Counted from the stretch's first letter, positions 27,134-35,918 are shown. The stretch: DNA of 44,260 nt from Caproiciproducens sp. MSJ-32 (GCF_018918055.1 NZ_JAHLPS010000036.1:1-44260); one strand, 5' to 3'. Program-made: numbers and translations. Notes: generated by a model from the sequence alone, not told the origin.

Positions 27134-27198
27134 TAAATATCCCTCCAAAACTTTTCAATATTTAATTTAACTTATTATTGCCTCATTAGTCATATTAT

Positions 27199-27227
27199 TC
27201 TATGACATAACAAAAATATTTTATCAA
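27199..27227 (-). promoter_or_regulatory. Candidate promoter of efp
   Basis: Minus-strand TTGATA (27222-27227), 17-bp spacer, CATAGA (27199-27204), giving a leader of about 60 nt. The -10 is imperfect. No terminator was seen between the filament operon and this site. Confidence 0.3.
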
Positions 27228-27275
27228 AATTTATTAATAAAAGCAATTATTTATATTAACTTGATTAATATGGTA

Positions 27276-27629
27276 TCAAATCTTTTCTACTTCTAACTCT
27301 AAAGCTAATTTATTTTCATAGTATTTAATACTATAGTTATTTATTCTGTAGTCTTTTAAATTATTAAATGCTTCTAAAACCTCATCTTTACTACCTTCTA
27401 TAATTAGTCTTCCAATCCAACTTCCTTCTTTTTTATTATAATTAATAATTTCTAAATTTTTTATTAAAGTTAATTCATTTTCTATATCCTTTATATTTTT
27501 AACAGTTTTTACTTCACTTATACATTCTGTAATTTCATTTTTCTTCTCAACATCCTTATATCTTAATAAAAATATTTGCAAAAAGGTTAATATTAATACA
27601 ATTACTAAAGTAATTTCTCTTTTTTTCAT
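27276..27629 (-). CDS. PilO/GspM-like small membrane protein of the type IV filament operon
   Basis: 117 aa with one N-terminal transmembrane helix (about 6-23), a short helical linker and a ferredoxin-like C-terminal part (alternating strands, GRLIIEGSKDEVLEAFNNLKDYRINNYSIKYYENKLALELEVE). This layout resembles PilO/GspM alignment-complex proteins, though shorter than usual. Assignment rests on layout and position (last gene of the operon). The start ATG overlaps the upstream stop as ATGA. Confidence 0.6.
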   Translation of the reverse strand: MKKREITLVIVLILTFLQIFLLRYKDVEKKNEITECISEVKTVKNIKDIENELTLIKNLEIINYNKKEGSWIGRLIIEGSKDEVLEAFNNLKDYRINNYSIKYYENKLALELEVEKI

Positions 27630-28024
27630 CTTTCTACTCCTACGATATATTTTTTATCTTTATCCTTAGAAATTGACATAATCTTTATTTTATTTGCTTC
27701 TTCAATATTATATATTTTATCTATATTTCTAATTTTCATAGTTCCTGCTCCATTTATAATTTCTAATTTAATAATGTCCTTATCTATTTCCTCAATAAAA
27801 GTTAGAATATTTTCCTTATTTTTAGGCTCTTCAACTATGCTGATAACTTCAACTGCAGATTCAGATTTATAATTTTTTAAGTTACTAATTGTAATTGGAA
27901 AGATAAAAATATTAATTAAAATTAAAATATCTAATAACCTTTTTCGAACTATATTATTTTTTTCATTTATTTTTTCAAAATAATCTATAGGTATGAAATT
28001 TTTATTTTTTACATAATTTTTCAT
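27626..28024 (-). CDS. PilN-like membrane protein of the type IV filament operon
   Basis: 132 aa: a short cytoplasmic N-terminus (1-29) with the phrase NFIPIDYFEK, reminiscent of the PilN (I/V)NLLP motif, one transmembrane helix (about 30-47), then an extracytoplasmic domain. Family assignment is by layout and by its place between PilM-like and PilO-like genes. The start is the ATG at 28024 with GGAG 9 nt upstream; it overlaps the preceding gene by 23 bases. Confidence 0.6.
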   Translation of the reverse strand: MKNYVKNKNFIPIDYFEKINEKNNIVRKRLLDILILINIFIFPITISNLKNYKSESAVEVISIVEEPKNKENILTFIEEIDKDIIKLEIINGAGTMKIRNIDKIYNIEEANKIKIMSISKDKDKKYIVGVER

Positions 28025-28613
28025 ATAATTTTTCTCCAGCCTTTCCTTCTATAAAAGCTTTATCAACTTTTAAATCTGAAACTAAAGTATCTATAATTAT
28101 TTGCTTATTAATTTCACTTATTATCTTTTTTAATTCATCTAAATTTCTATAAATATAAGAATTAATTATAATATTATCTTCAACATCAATTAGATAATAT
28201 TTATCAAAAAATTTGAAAATAGCTACATAATTTTTTATTTTATTATTTTTACTTATATAACTCTTAAGCCAAAATTGAATAGGATTTATTTCCAAAGATT
28301 TAATATTTTTATATAATTCATTATATATAATATTCCTTATTGAATATAAAAAAATTATCTTATCTTTTTTTCTGTATTCATAATGAAATAATAGTTCCTC
28401 TCTATTAGAAAATTCATCTATTATCTTCTCTTCAACAAATTTCTCCAAATATTTGCCTTCGAATTTATATTTCTTAATAAATATATTTTCATCAAATATA
28501 ATAATTTTTCTATTATTATTTAGCTTATCTTGTAAATCTCTTAGCTTATAAATACTGTATTCCTTACCTTTAAAATAATATTTATCTTTAATAACTCCAA
28601 GGATACTTTGCAT
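28002..28613 (-). CDS. Hypothetical cytoplasmic protein, possibly a reduced PilM/GspL
   Basis: 203 aa, lysine-rich, with no signal peptide or transmembrane helix. Its position immediately before PilN-like and PilO-like genes is where PilM is encoded. However, it is far shorter than PilM (about 350 aa) and I cannot see the actin-like nucleotide-binding motifs. It could be a reduced PilM/GspL cytoplasmic domain or an unrelated accessory protein. The start is the ATG at 28613 after GGAGGG. Confidence 0.5.
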   Translation of the reverse strand: MQSILGVIKDKYYFKGKEYSIYKLRDLQDKLNNNRKIIIFDENIFIKKYKFEGKYLEKFVEEKIIDEFSNREELLFHYEYRKKDKIIFLYSIRNIIYNELYKNIKSLEINPIQFWLKSYISKNNKIKNYVAIFKFFDKYYLIDVEDNIIINSYIYRNLDELKKIISEINKQIIIDTLVSDLKVDKAFIEGKAGEKLYEKLCKK

Positions 28614-28625
28614 AAGCCCTCCTAT

Positions 28626-29066
28626 TTATAATATATAATCCGTTCTATAGCTATTAGGCACTAAATATAATTTATCATCTTTTATTACTTCATCAAGTCC
28701 TATATATCTTTTCCCATTTCCTTTTGCTTCTACCATATATAATTTTTTGCTATTATGAATAATTGAGAAACTCTTATAATTACTATTAGAATAAATTTTT
28801 ACTTCCTTTGAATTTTCTATAGCCTTATTTTTTAAATTTTCATAAGAAGATAAATCTAAATTTATGGCCTCAATAGCTAGTTGTAAAAATTCGCTTTCAT
28901 TAAAATTTAAACTACTGAGATCTTCATAACTGTAGTATAATTTAGATTTTAAAAAATTATTTGAAATTATTTTTAATGATAATGAAGCTATGAAAATAGT
29001 AAGCATAAGAACAATAGAAGCCTGTAATAAAATAAATCCTTTTTTAAATTTTTTCTTTATAAACAT
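28626..29066 (-). CDS. Minor pilin-like protein with Gln at position +5 (GspK/PilX-like)
   Basis: 146 aa with a type IV prepilin N-terminus: a basic leader ending KKG, then mature FILLQASIVLM and a continuous hydrophobic helix. The normally conserved Glu+5 is Gln. In T2SS/T4P systems the tip pseudopilin GspK likewise lacks Glu+5, so this is probably the filament-tip subunit. The rest has no recognisable domain. The start is the ATG at 29066 with AGAGGA 4 nt upstream; it overlaps the preceding gene by 10 bases. Confidence 0.65.
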   Translation of the reverse strand: MFIKKKFKKGFILLQASIVLMLTIFIASLSLKIISNNFLKSKLYYSYEDLSSLNFNESEFLQLAIEAINLDLSSYENLKNKAIENSKEVKIYSNSNYKSFSIIHNSKKLYMVEAKGNGKRYIGLDEVIKDDKLYLVPNSYRTDYIL

Positions 29067-29545
29067 TGAATCCTCTTTTCTCCATTTAAATTTGTTATAA
29101 TTAAGTAATATATATTCTCCTTATTTATTATTGTAAATTCGGATACATTCCTCAGAACCACATTTACACCTATTCTTAAATTATTATTAAAAGTTTCGAT
29201 TATAATTTTATTATTAAGACTATCTAACCTTATTAGCTTTTTATATACTGAACTCTCAGAATGTTTTTCTTTGTAATAAATAATAATCTCATTATCAATT
29301 ATTTCAATATTTTCAATCATTTCATTTTTTAATAATCTATCAATATTCAATTGTGCATCATCAAAGGAATCATTTATAATAGATTTCTCATTGTAGATTT
29401 TATAACTTTTATATGCAGTTAAAATTATTTGAAAAGATACTCCTAATACTATTAATTCTAGAGCAATGGCTATTACCAATTCAATTAATGTATAAGCTTT
29501 TTTCTTATCTTTTAACCCAATTTGTTTTAACAAATTCCCTCTCAC
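29057..29545 (-). CDS. Prepilin-like protein (GspJ-type minor pilin)
   Basis: 162 aa. Leader KDKKKA, then mature YTLIELVIAIALELIVLGV: an A/Y cleavage site with Glu+5 present, followed by a long hydrophobic helix. The C-terminal domain is beta-rich (SEFTIINKENIYYLIITNLNGEKR), compatible with GspJ/ComGF-type minor pilins. The GTG at 29545 with a G-rich site 9 nt upstream is the best start; a TTG at 29533 is possible. It overlaps the GspI-like gene by 41 bases. Confidence 0.7.
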   Translation of the reverse strand: MRGNLLKQIGLKDKKKAYTLIELVIAIALELIVLGVSFQIILTAYKSYKIYNEKSIINDSFDDAQLNIDRLLKNEMIENIEIIDNEIIIYYKEKHSESSVYKKLIRLDSLNNKIIIETFNNNLRIGVNVVLRNVSEFTIINKENIYYLIITNLNGEKRIQCL

Positions 29546-29936
29546 TTAAAATAGCCCCCGTATTATCCTTAATAGTAATATTCATTAATAATATTGTATT
29601 ATTCTCATTAACTTCTTTAATTTTAATTTCTACCCCTTCACCCTTATTTAAACTAAATAGAGGCATACTTAAAAGCTTTTCAAAATTCTCCTGTGAAAAT
29701 TCATATTTAATATAAGTATTAATATTTAATTCATTGAGTATTTCTTCAATTTTCAGATTATGTTTTATCTCATTTTCAATAGCATAAGCTAATCTATTTG
29801 CCCTTTCTCTTTCTTCCCTTATAATAAAAGATTTTTGCATAAATTTAATTAAATTTGCAGAAATTGAAGCAGCTAATAATAAAATTGATAAACTTATAAT
29901 TGCTTCAACTAATATACTTCCTTTTTTTCTTTTCAC
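29505..29936 (-). CDS. Prepilin-like protein (GspI/PilV-type minor pilin)
   Basis: 143 aa. A very short basic leader (MKRKKG) then mature SILVEAIISLSILLLAAS with Glu+5, the typical class III signal recognised by prepilin peptidase. A central amphipathic helix (IREERERANRLAYAIENEIKH) and a beta-rich tail follow. By order after the GspH-like gene it fits GspI/PilV. GTG start at 29936 overlapping the upstream stop (GTGA). Confidence 0.72.
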   Translation of the reverse strand: MKRKKGSILVEAIISLSILLLAASISANLIKFMQKSFIIREERERANRLAYAIENEIKHNLKIEEILNELNINTYIKYEFSQENFEKLLSMPLFSLNKGEGVEIKIKEVNENNTILLMNITIKDNTGAILSEREFVKTNWVKR

Positions 29937-30394
29937 TCTATTAAATCCCCATCCTTTATGCCTATTATGTCATTTCCTACCCCTACTTTTATCTCCTTTT
30001 TATATTCATTATTATAAATAATAGTGATAGTTCCTGAACTTTTTATAAAACCTTTTTCACTTATTTCTATGTTATTACTATTAAACTTGCTAGTTATTAT
30101 AATATCTTTATCTATTTCTATTTCCTTAGTTATATTATGATTTAAATCAAAAGTACTAAACTGAACTGTTTTACCCCTTATATCCACAAGAATATATCCT
30201 TTTACCTTATACTTTCTACAATATTGCTTACCATAGCTTAATAATCTCCTAACATCAGAAACTGTACTTTCAAAAGTTAACTTGCTCTTTGTTTTAAAAT
30301 AATTATTTATCCCTATATAAGTAATTCCTGAAATTATTGAAAGAATTGAAATTACAATAATAACTTCAATAAGAGTAAAAGCTCTCTTTTTCAT
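29933..30394 (-). CDS. Prepilin-like protein (GspH/FimT-type)
   Basis: 153 aa. Leader MKKRA then mature FTLIEVIIVISILSIISGI, a classic prepilin signal with Glu+5, and a C-terminal beta domain resembling GspH/FimT minor pilins. It is the first prepilin gene of the operon and the nearest thing to a major pilin here. However, the YGKQYCRKYKVKGYILVDIRGKTVQF region is more GspH-like than GspG-like. ATGA overlap with the GspF stop. Confidence 0.75.
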   Translation of the reverse strand: MKKRAFTLIEVIIVISILSIISGITYIGINNYFKTKSKLTFESTVSDVRRLLSYGKQYCRKYKVKGYILVDIRGKTVQFSTFDLNHNITKEIEIDKDIIITSKFNSNNIEISEKGFIKSSGTITIIYNNEYKKEIKVGVGNDIIGIKDGDLIE

Positions 30395-31446
30395 CTAATA
30401 GCACTTCCTGAAAGCAAATCAAAAATTGGAAGAACAAAAATAATAATAAAAACCATAACCATTCCTCCCATAAATATAATCATTCCTGGCTGTAAAAGGG
30501 TAAGATATTTATTTATATTTTTTATCACTTTACTTTCTAAATACTCTGTTAAAATGTCTAACCTATCCTCTATGGATCCACTTTCTTCACCTAATTTTAT
30601 AATTGATATTGTATAATTGCTATATTCCTTACTTTTTTCTAGACTTTCAGAAATACTTTTTCCTTGTATAAGGCTATTGTGTAAGTTTATTAATTTTTCT
30701 TTTAATATAGAACTTTTAAAACTATTAGACGTAAAAATAAGACCTTTAGTCAAGCTTACGCCACTTTGAATAATAATAGTTACTATCAATAGGAAAATTA
30801 GTTCATAAAAATCTCTTATAACTTTAAATTTCACAAAAAATCTTTTTATATATTTATTAAAAAATCCTTTTAATGTAAAATATGGAAGTAAAATTCCCCA
30901 AAAAATGATATAAATAAGCAGTAAAAGGGGACTTTCTTTACCAAATTTACTTAATTCATTAGCAATTCTAAATATTAAAGGTACTTCCATATCTAAATCA
31001 ATAAAAAAACTATATAAATTTGGAACTATAATAGAAAAAATTAATAATATTAATATTATAATTGATGCCAAAAGTATAATAGGATATGATAATGCATTTA
31101 ATATTGTTTCCCTAATATAATTAATTTTTTTATAATATCTTTCAATTCCTTTAAGAACTCTATTTAAATTTCCACTTTTTTCACCCAAGGATATCATACC
31201 TATAAAAAATTCTGGATATAAATCTTTATAAATACTAAAGGCATCTTCTAAAGTCTTTCCAGATTTAATCTCTTCCTTAATTTTATATAGACTTTCTTTA
31301 TAGCATTTCTTTACAGGTAGCTCTATAAGCAAATCCATAATTAGTAAAAATGATATTCCACTTTCATATAAGGCTGCCATATTTCCTGCAATTAATGCTA
31401 AGCTATTACTATCTCTCTTACTAGCAAATAATTTTGTTTTCCTCAT
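30391..31446 (-). CDS. gspF: Type II secretion/type IV pilus inner-membrane platform protein (GspF/PilC)
   Basis: Polytopic platform protein that couples the assembly ATPase to pilin insertion. 351 aa with two GspF domains (about 15-135 and 215-340) and three transmembrane helices (about 115-140, 165-190, 320-345). Landmarks SLGEKSGNL and KLGEESGSIEDRLDIL are the paired GspF motifs. The ATG at 31446 with AAGG 8 nt upstream is chosen over an upstream TTG at 31464. It overlaps gspE by 26 bases. Confidence 0.92.
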   Translation of the reverse strand: MRKTKLFASKRDSNSLALIAGNMAALYESGISFLLIMDLLIELPVKKCYKESLYKIKEEIKSGKTLEDAFSIYKDLYPEFFIGMISLGEKSGNLNRVLKGIERYYKKINYIRETILNALSYPIILLASIIILILLIFSIIVPNLYSFFIDLDMEVPLIFRIANELSKFGKESPLLLLIYIIFWGILLPYFTLKGFFNKYIKRFFVKFKVIRDFYELIFLLIVTIIIQSGVSLTKGLIFTSNSFKSSILKEKLINLHNSLIQGKSISESLEKSKEYSNYTISIIKLGEESGSIEDRLDILTEYLESKVIKNINKYLTLLQPGMIIFMGGMVMVFIIIFVLPIFDLLSGSAIR

Positions 31447-32803
31447 AGGCCAAACCTTCTTCAATTAAAAATTTGTTATAATCTCTTATAGATATTTCCC
31501 CCTGTATTAATAATTCCTTTAAATTATCAATCATTTCATTGTTCCCTATCTTCTGAATTTCTTCAAATACTTCTTCTTTATTATCCTTGCTGTCAATTAG
31601 CACAACTGTACTAACAGCTTTCCTTCCCTTATATCCAGTAAAATTACATGATCTACAGCCTTTACTAATATAATTGTAAAAACTTCCCGTATCTAAACTA
31701 TACAATTTTTCCTTTCTTTTGCATTCATTGCAAAGAGTTCTTATTAATCTTTGAGAAATGATTCCTACTAATGAATCTTTTATTAAATATGGTTTTACTC
31801 CCATATCTTCTAATCTATAAAATACTTCTCCAGGAGTCTTAGTATGAATTGTGGAATAAACCTTATGTCCAGTTAATGAAGCTGTTACAGCCATCTTTGC
31901 TGTTTCTTCATCTCTTATTTCTCCAACCATTATTACATCTGGATCCTGCCTTAATATACTTCTAAGGCCATTTGAAAATGTTACTCCAGCCTTTCGATTT
32001 AAGCTCATTTGATTTATTCCTTCTATTATTACTTCAATTGGATCCTCCAAAGTGGTAATATTAATTTCCTTATTATTTATTTCTTTTAAAATGGAATATA
32101 AAGTACTTGATTTACCACTGCCAGTTGGACCATTAATTATAACAAGGCCATTGTTTAAGCTTATTATTTTATTTAATTTATTTTTTTGCTTTAAATTCAA
32201 ATTTAAGCTATCAAGATTATAATTAAATACCTCACTATAAAGTATCCTTATTACCAATTTTTCTCCATATAATATAGGTATTGTTGATAATCTTAAATCA
32301 TAATTCTTATCATGGATTTTATGATACAATTTTCCGTCTTGGGGTCTTCTTTTTTCAGTTATATCCATATTCCCCATAACTTTTACCTTAGTAATTAATT
32401 TTATATATTCTTCATAATTAAGTTTATAAATTGGATGTAAAATTCCGTCTATCCTAAATCTTATTAACACATCCTCTTTTTGAGGTTCAAAATGTATGTC
32501 TGAAGAGTTTTGGTTTACTGCCCTTTTAAGGAGTTCTTCTAATATATTCTCTTTTTGACCTAAAAATACAGCATCAATAAGGGCTAAAAGATACTCTTCA
32601 TCTATTAATTTCAGCTTAATCTTGGAAGAATACAAAAATTCTAATTCTTTAATATCTTTAATATTCTCATTTGAAATTAATAATAATAACTCATTATTTT
32701 CTATTTTTATTGGCAAATACTTATTTTTACATGCCCTGCTTTTATTTATTTTTCTTGCAATTTCTAAATTTACATCTGCTATCTCAATGTTAAACTCCTT
32801 CAT
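31421..32803 (-). CDS. gspE: Type IV filament assembly ATPase (GspE/PilB)
   Basis: Hexameric secretion ATPase that drives filament extension. 460 aa. A short N-terminal domain (1-85), then the ATPase core: Walker A GPTGSGKS at 225-232, Asp box TLEDPIE (251-257), Walker B DPDVIMVGEIRDEE (287-300), His box around H313-H320. A C358-x2-C361/C383-x2-C386 zinc motif is typical of PilB/GspE rather than PilT. All key residues are present. The ATG at 32803 follows GGTGAT; an ATG at 32848 has no site. First gene of a tightly overlapping nine-gene operon. Confidence 0.95.
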   Translation of the reverse strand: MKEFNIEIADVNLEIARKINKSRACKNKYLPIKIENNELLLLISNENIKDIKELEFLYSSKIKLKLIDEEYLLALIDAVFLGQKENILEELLKRAVNQNSSDIHFEPQKEDVLIRFRIDGILHPIYKLNYEEYIKLITKVKVMGNMDITEKRRPQDGKLYHKIHDKNYDLRLSTIPILYGEKLVIRILYSEVFNYNLDSLNLNLKQKNKLNKIISLNNGLVIINGPTGSGKSSTLYSILKEINNKEINITTLEDPIEVIIEGINQMSLNRKAGVTFSNGLRSILRQDPDVIMVGEIRDEETAKMAVTASLTGHKVYSTIHTKTPGEVFYRLEDMGVKPYLIKDSLVGIISQRLIRTLCNECKRKEKLYSLDTGSFYNYISKGCRSCNFTGYKGRKAVSTVVLIDSKDNKEEVFEEIQKIGNNEMIDNLKELLIQGEISIRDYNKFLIEEGLAYEENKIIC

Positions 32804-32856
32804 ACAATCACCATTATAATTATTTACATTTTTGTATTTTATATACATTTAATTGC

Positions 32857-32897
32857 AAAAAATAAGAATATTTATAATGTTTATTATAAATATTCTT
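32857..32897 (-). terminator. Terminator after the lipoprotein gene
   Basis: A 15-bp AT-rich stem (32864-32878 with 32883-32897), 4-nt loop, then ATTTTTT on the minus strand. It separates the lipoprotein gene from the filament operon, which must then start within about 50 bp. Confidence 0.75.
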
Positions 32898-33918
32898 ACT
32901 TAAATTCTATAAAGTAATAATTACTTTCATTAGAGTTAATTATACTAATAGTTTCATCTTCACATAAATAAACACCATTTAAATTATAATTCTCATCACT
33001 GCCCATAAAAAGTATATTTCCATTATAATCTTTTGAAAGACCTTTTTCCAAATTTATAATTTTAGGGAAATCATAAATCAATCTTTTTGTAATATTATTT
33101 TTATGCTTATATAAGGAATAATCATTACTCTCAATTTTTCCCAAAAAATAAATTATATCAGCTTTTATCTCTATATCACTAATATCAAGAATTTTGTCTA
33201 TTTCATCTATAATTTTACCGCTTTCATCTAATATTTTTAAAACTTTATCATGATTCTCTTTAACTTGAACAAAAGAAATTTTATTACCATCTACTTTTAA
33301 GAATTCTATAAATCCAATATCTAATTTATACAAAAGTTCTTCTTTTTTTTCTTTTATATTATAACTAAAAATACCATTATTTTTTTCTTTATCTACTCCA
33401 TAGTATATAATTGTATCTTCATTAAGCCAATCTACTAAATAACCTGAAATAGCAACATTACTGTCTATTTTTATAAGCTTTGAATTAGATAAATCTTTAA
33501 TTATTAATTTCAAAAAATCTTCTTTAACAAAATATGAAATATAGTTTCCTCCTATTGATAACTTAGGAACTATTATTTCCCCTTCCTCATCTAAAATTAA
33601 CTTCTTTCCAAAATAATTTAATTTTATTTCTCCATTTTCATTAAAAATATAATTATTACTTTTTATATCATAAAATAATGGTATGTTATTGTTCTCTACT
33701 GCACTATATGAATTATTAATTAAATTATAAAATTCATATTTGCCTAAATTTTCTTTAATTATTGAGCCACTATTAATTTTTAAAGGATTATCTATTATTT
33801 CTTCAGTATTACCACAGGATATTAAGAAAATACTAGACATTATTAATAGGTATTTAATTATTTTTTTTACTAATTTATTTATTTTTGGTTCACTACTTAT
33901 TTTATAATATTTCACCAT
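32896..33918 (-). CDS. Putative lipoprotein with beta-propeller-like repeats, unknown function
   Basis: 340 aa. Positively charged N-terminus, hydrophobic segment and lipobox LISC with C35 as the lipidation site. The rest alternates short strands with turn-forming N/D/G-rich loops (for example LVDWLNEDTIIYYG, IFSYNIKEKKEELLYKL, NGVYLCEDETISIINS), reminiscent of TolB/WD-type propeller blades, but I recognise no named family. A surface location is expected. It is divergent from rqcH and upstream of the filament operon behind a terminator. The start is the ATG at 33918; the ribosome binding site is weak and a shorter start is possible. Confidence 0.65.
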   Translation of the reverse strand: MVKYYKISSEPKINKLVKKIIKYLLIMSSIFLISCGNTEEIIDNPLKINSGSIIKENLGKYEFYNLINNSYSAVENNNIPLFYDIKSNNYIFNENGEIKLNYFGKKLILDEEGEIIVPKLSIGGNYISYFVKEDFLKLIIKDLSNSKLIKIDSNVAISGYLVDWLNEDTIIYYGVDKEKNNGIFSYNIKEKKEELLYKLDIGFIEFLKVDGNKISFVQVKENHDKVLKILDESGKIIDEIDKILDISDIEIKADIIYFLGKIESNDYSLYKHKNNITKRLIYDFPKIINLEKGLSKDYNGNILFMGSDENYNLNGVYLCEDETISIINSNESNYYFIEFK

Positions 33919-33970
33919 TTCAAATTAATTCAGCCTTTCCGATTATATATTATTATTTACTTTTATCTTA

Positions 33971-33999
33971 TTGATAAAATTAATTTTTATATGTATACT
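33971..33999 (+). promoter_or_regulatory. Sigma-A promoter of rqcH
   Basis: TTGATA (33971-33976), 17-bp spacer, TATACT (33994-33999). The predicted start point near 34006 lies after an in-frame ATG at 33991, which rules that codon out. Confidence 0.7.
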
Positions 34000-34029
34000 A
34001 TCCTTATTACCAAAGAAAGGATGATCAAG

Positions 34030-35778
34030 GTGGCATTAGATGGTATATATTTATATAGCATTGTAAAAGAATTAAAAGGATCTATTATTGATGCTAAAAT
34101 AGATAAAATAAATCAACCAGAAAAAGATGAAGTGATATTAACTTTACGTAAAGATAGAAAAAATATTAAATTGTTAATTTCTGCTTCATCAAGGTTTCCT
34201 AGAATACATTTCACTAATATAAGCAAAACAAATCCAATTAAAGCTCCTATGTTTACTATGGTAATGAGAAAATATCTATTAGGTGGAAAAATAACAGATA
34301 TTTCTCAGGTTAATGGAGATAGAATAATCAAACTTTTAATAGAAAATACCGATGAATTAGGCTTTTTTAGTAAATATATTTTGATAGTAGAAATTATGGG
34401 AAGACATAGTAATATATCTCTCGTTAGAGAAAGAGATAATAAAATAATGGAATGTATTAAACACATTTCTTCGGATGTAAATAGTTATAGAATTTTACAT
34501 CCTGGGGTTGAATATGTATATCCTCCAACTTCAAATAAATTAAATCCATTTAACTTTAGCATAAAAGAGTTTATTTCTTTTTCTCAAGAATTATGCATAG
34601 ATGAAAACTTTTTTTCTAAAGTTTTTACTGGTATTGGAAAAACTCTATCAAAAGCTCTTTACGAAAAATTGCCACAAGATAATAATACCATAAATCTTGA
34701 AAAAATTTTTAATTTCTTTAAAGCTTTCATAGAAAATTTAGATAAAAATTTTATTTTTACTATTTATTCTGATAATGGAATATATAAAGACTTTCATTGT
34801 ATAAATTTATTTGAAGAAAATTCTCAATATAATACATTAGAATTTAATAGTCCGTCAACATTACTTGAAGAATATTATTTTATTAAAGATAAACAAGATA
34901 GATTATCAAGTAGATCTACAGACCTTCAAAAACTTATTAATACAAATATTGAAAGGTGTAATAATAAAAGTAAAAAACTAAATTCAATATTAAAAGAAGC
35001 AAAAGATAAAGAAAAATACAAGATCCAAGGTGATTTATTAACTTCATATATATATATGCTTGATAAAGGAATAAAAGAAATTACTTTACTTAACTTTTTC
35101 AGTGAAAAGGCTGATGATTATATTACAATTCAACTTGACGAAAATTTAACTCCATCAGAAAATATTCAAAAGATATATAAAAAATATAATAAATTAAAAA
35201 AATCAGAAGAATCTGCTTTAGAACAGTTAGAAAAGAATAAAGAAGAACTTGATTACCTCAATTCAGTATTAACTAATATTAAAAATTGCGATAGTTATGA
35301 AGAAATAGACGAAATTAAGAAAGAACTTATTGAAACCGGCTACCTTAAAGCAAAAGGAAGTTATAAAAATTCAAAAAGTGAAAAATCATCTAAAGCAATG
35401 CATTTTATTTCCTCTGATGGGATAGATATCTATGTAGGAAAAAATAATATTCAAAATGATTATTTAAGTTTAAAATTTGCAAATAAAAATTATATTTGGT
35501 TACATACAAAGAATCTTCCTGGTTCTCATGTAATTTTATGTAGTGAAAGCCCTTCAGAAATTGCTTTAGAAGAAGCTGCCATTATTGCAGCTTACTATAG
35601 TAAAGGAAGAGATTCATCAAAACTTGAAGTTGATTATACTAAAGTAAAAAATTTAAAAAAGCCTAATGGAGCAAAACCAGGCATGGTTATTTACCATACT
35701 AATTCTTCTATAACGGTAAAACCATTAGATTTTAATAAATTTAATTTTAACGGAAATAGAATAGTTTATAATCAGTAA
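34030..35778 (+). CDS. rqcH: Ribosome quality control protein RqcH (NFACT family)
   Basis: Binds stalled 50S-peptidyl-tRNA complexes and adds C-terminal alanine tails that mark the chain for degradation. 582 aa: NFACT-N (about 1-180, with the DR motif in QVNGDRII and IMGRHSNISL), a helical coiled-coil middle (about 290-430) and NFACT-R (about 440-560, GIDIYVGKNNIQNDYLS and WLHTKNLPGSHVIL). The family was earlier described as fibronectin-binding FbpA. The GTG at 34030 is chosen because AAAGGATGATC lies at ideal spacing and the product begins (M)ALDGIYLYSIVKEL. It stands alone on the plus strand. Confidence 0.94.
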   Translation: MALDGIYLYSIVKELKGSIIDAKIDKINQPEKDEVILTLRKDRKNIKLLISASSRFPRIHFTNISKTNPIKAPMFTMVMRKYLLGGKITDISQVNGDRIIKLLIENTDELGFFSKYILIVEIMGRHSNISLVRERDNKIMECIKHISSDVNSYRILHPGVEYVYPPTSNKLNPFNFSIKEFISFSQELCIDENFFSKVFTGIGKTLSKALYEKLPQDNNTINLEKIFNFFKAFIENLDKNFIFTIYSDNGIYKDFHCINLFEENSQYNTLEFNSPSTLLEEYYFIKDKQDRLSSRSTDLQKLINTNIERCNNKSKKLNSILKEAKDKEKYKIQGDLLTSYIYMLDKGIKEITLLNFFSEKADDYITIQLDENLTPSENIQKIYKKYNKLKKSEESALEQLEKNKEELDYLNSVLTNIKNCDSYEEIDEIKKELIETGYLKAKGSYKNSKSEKSSKAMHFISSDGIDIYVGKNNIQNDYLSLKFANKNYIWLHTKNLPGSHVILCSESPSEIALEEAAIIAAYYSKGRDSSKLEVDYTKVKNLKKPNGAKPGMVIYHTNSSITVKPLDFNKFNFNGNRIVYNQ

Positions 35779-35844
35779 AATAATTTATTAATTTCCTTCC
35801 AAAAGTTCAATAAAAGCATAAATTATAATAGCTAACAAAAATAT

Positions 35845-35873
35845 AACTGCTGGAAAATTTCCAGCAGTTTTTA
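35845..35873 (+). terminator. Terminator of rqcH (possibly bidirectional)
   Basis: Eleven-bp stem AACTGCTGGAA/TTCCAGCAGTT (35845-35855 with 35859-35869), 3-nt loop, then TTTTATT. The minus-strand side is also T-rich, so it may serve the methyltransferase gene as well. Confidence 0.88.
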
Positions 35874-35918
35874 TTAAGAATAAGGTTATTAAAGTCTATA
35901 AAAGTAAACTTAAAAAAA

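Noticed and set aside
28002-28613. Confident PilM annotation
   Set aside because: Too short and lacking actin-fold motifs; kept as a position-based suggestion only.
33991-34029. Longer RqcH N-terminus starting at 33991
   Set aside because: The codon overlaps the -10 region of a good promoter and lacks a ribosome binding site; the GTG at 34030 fits the family start.
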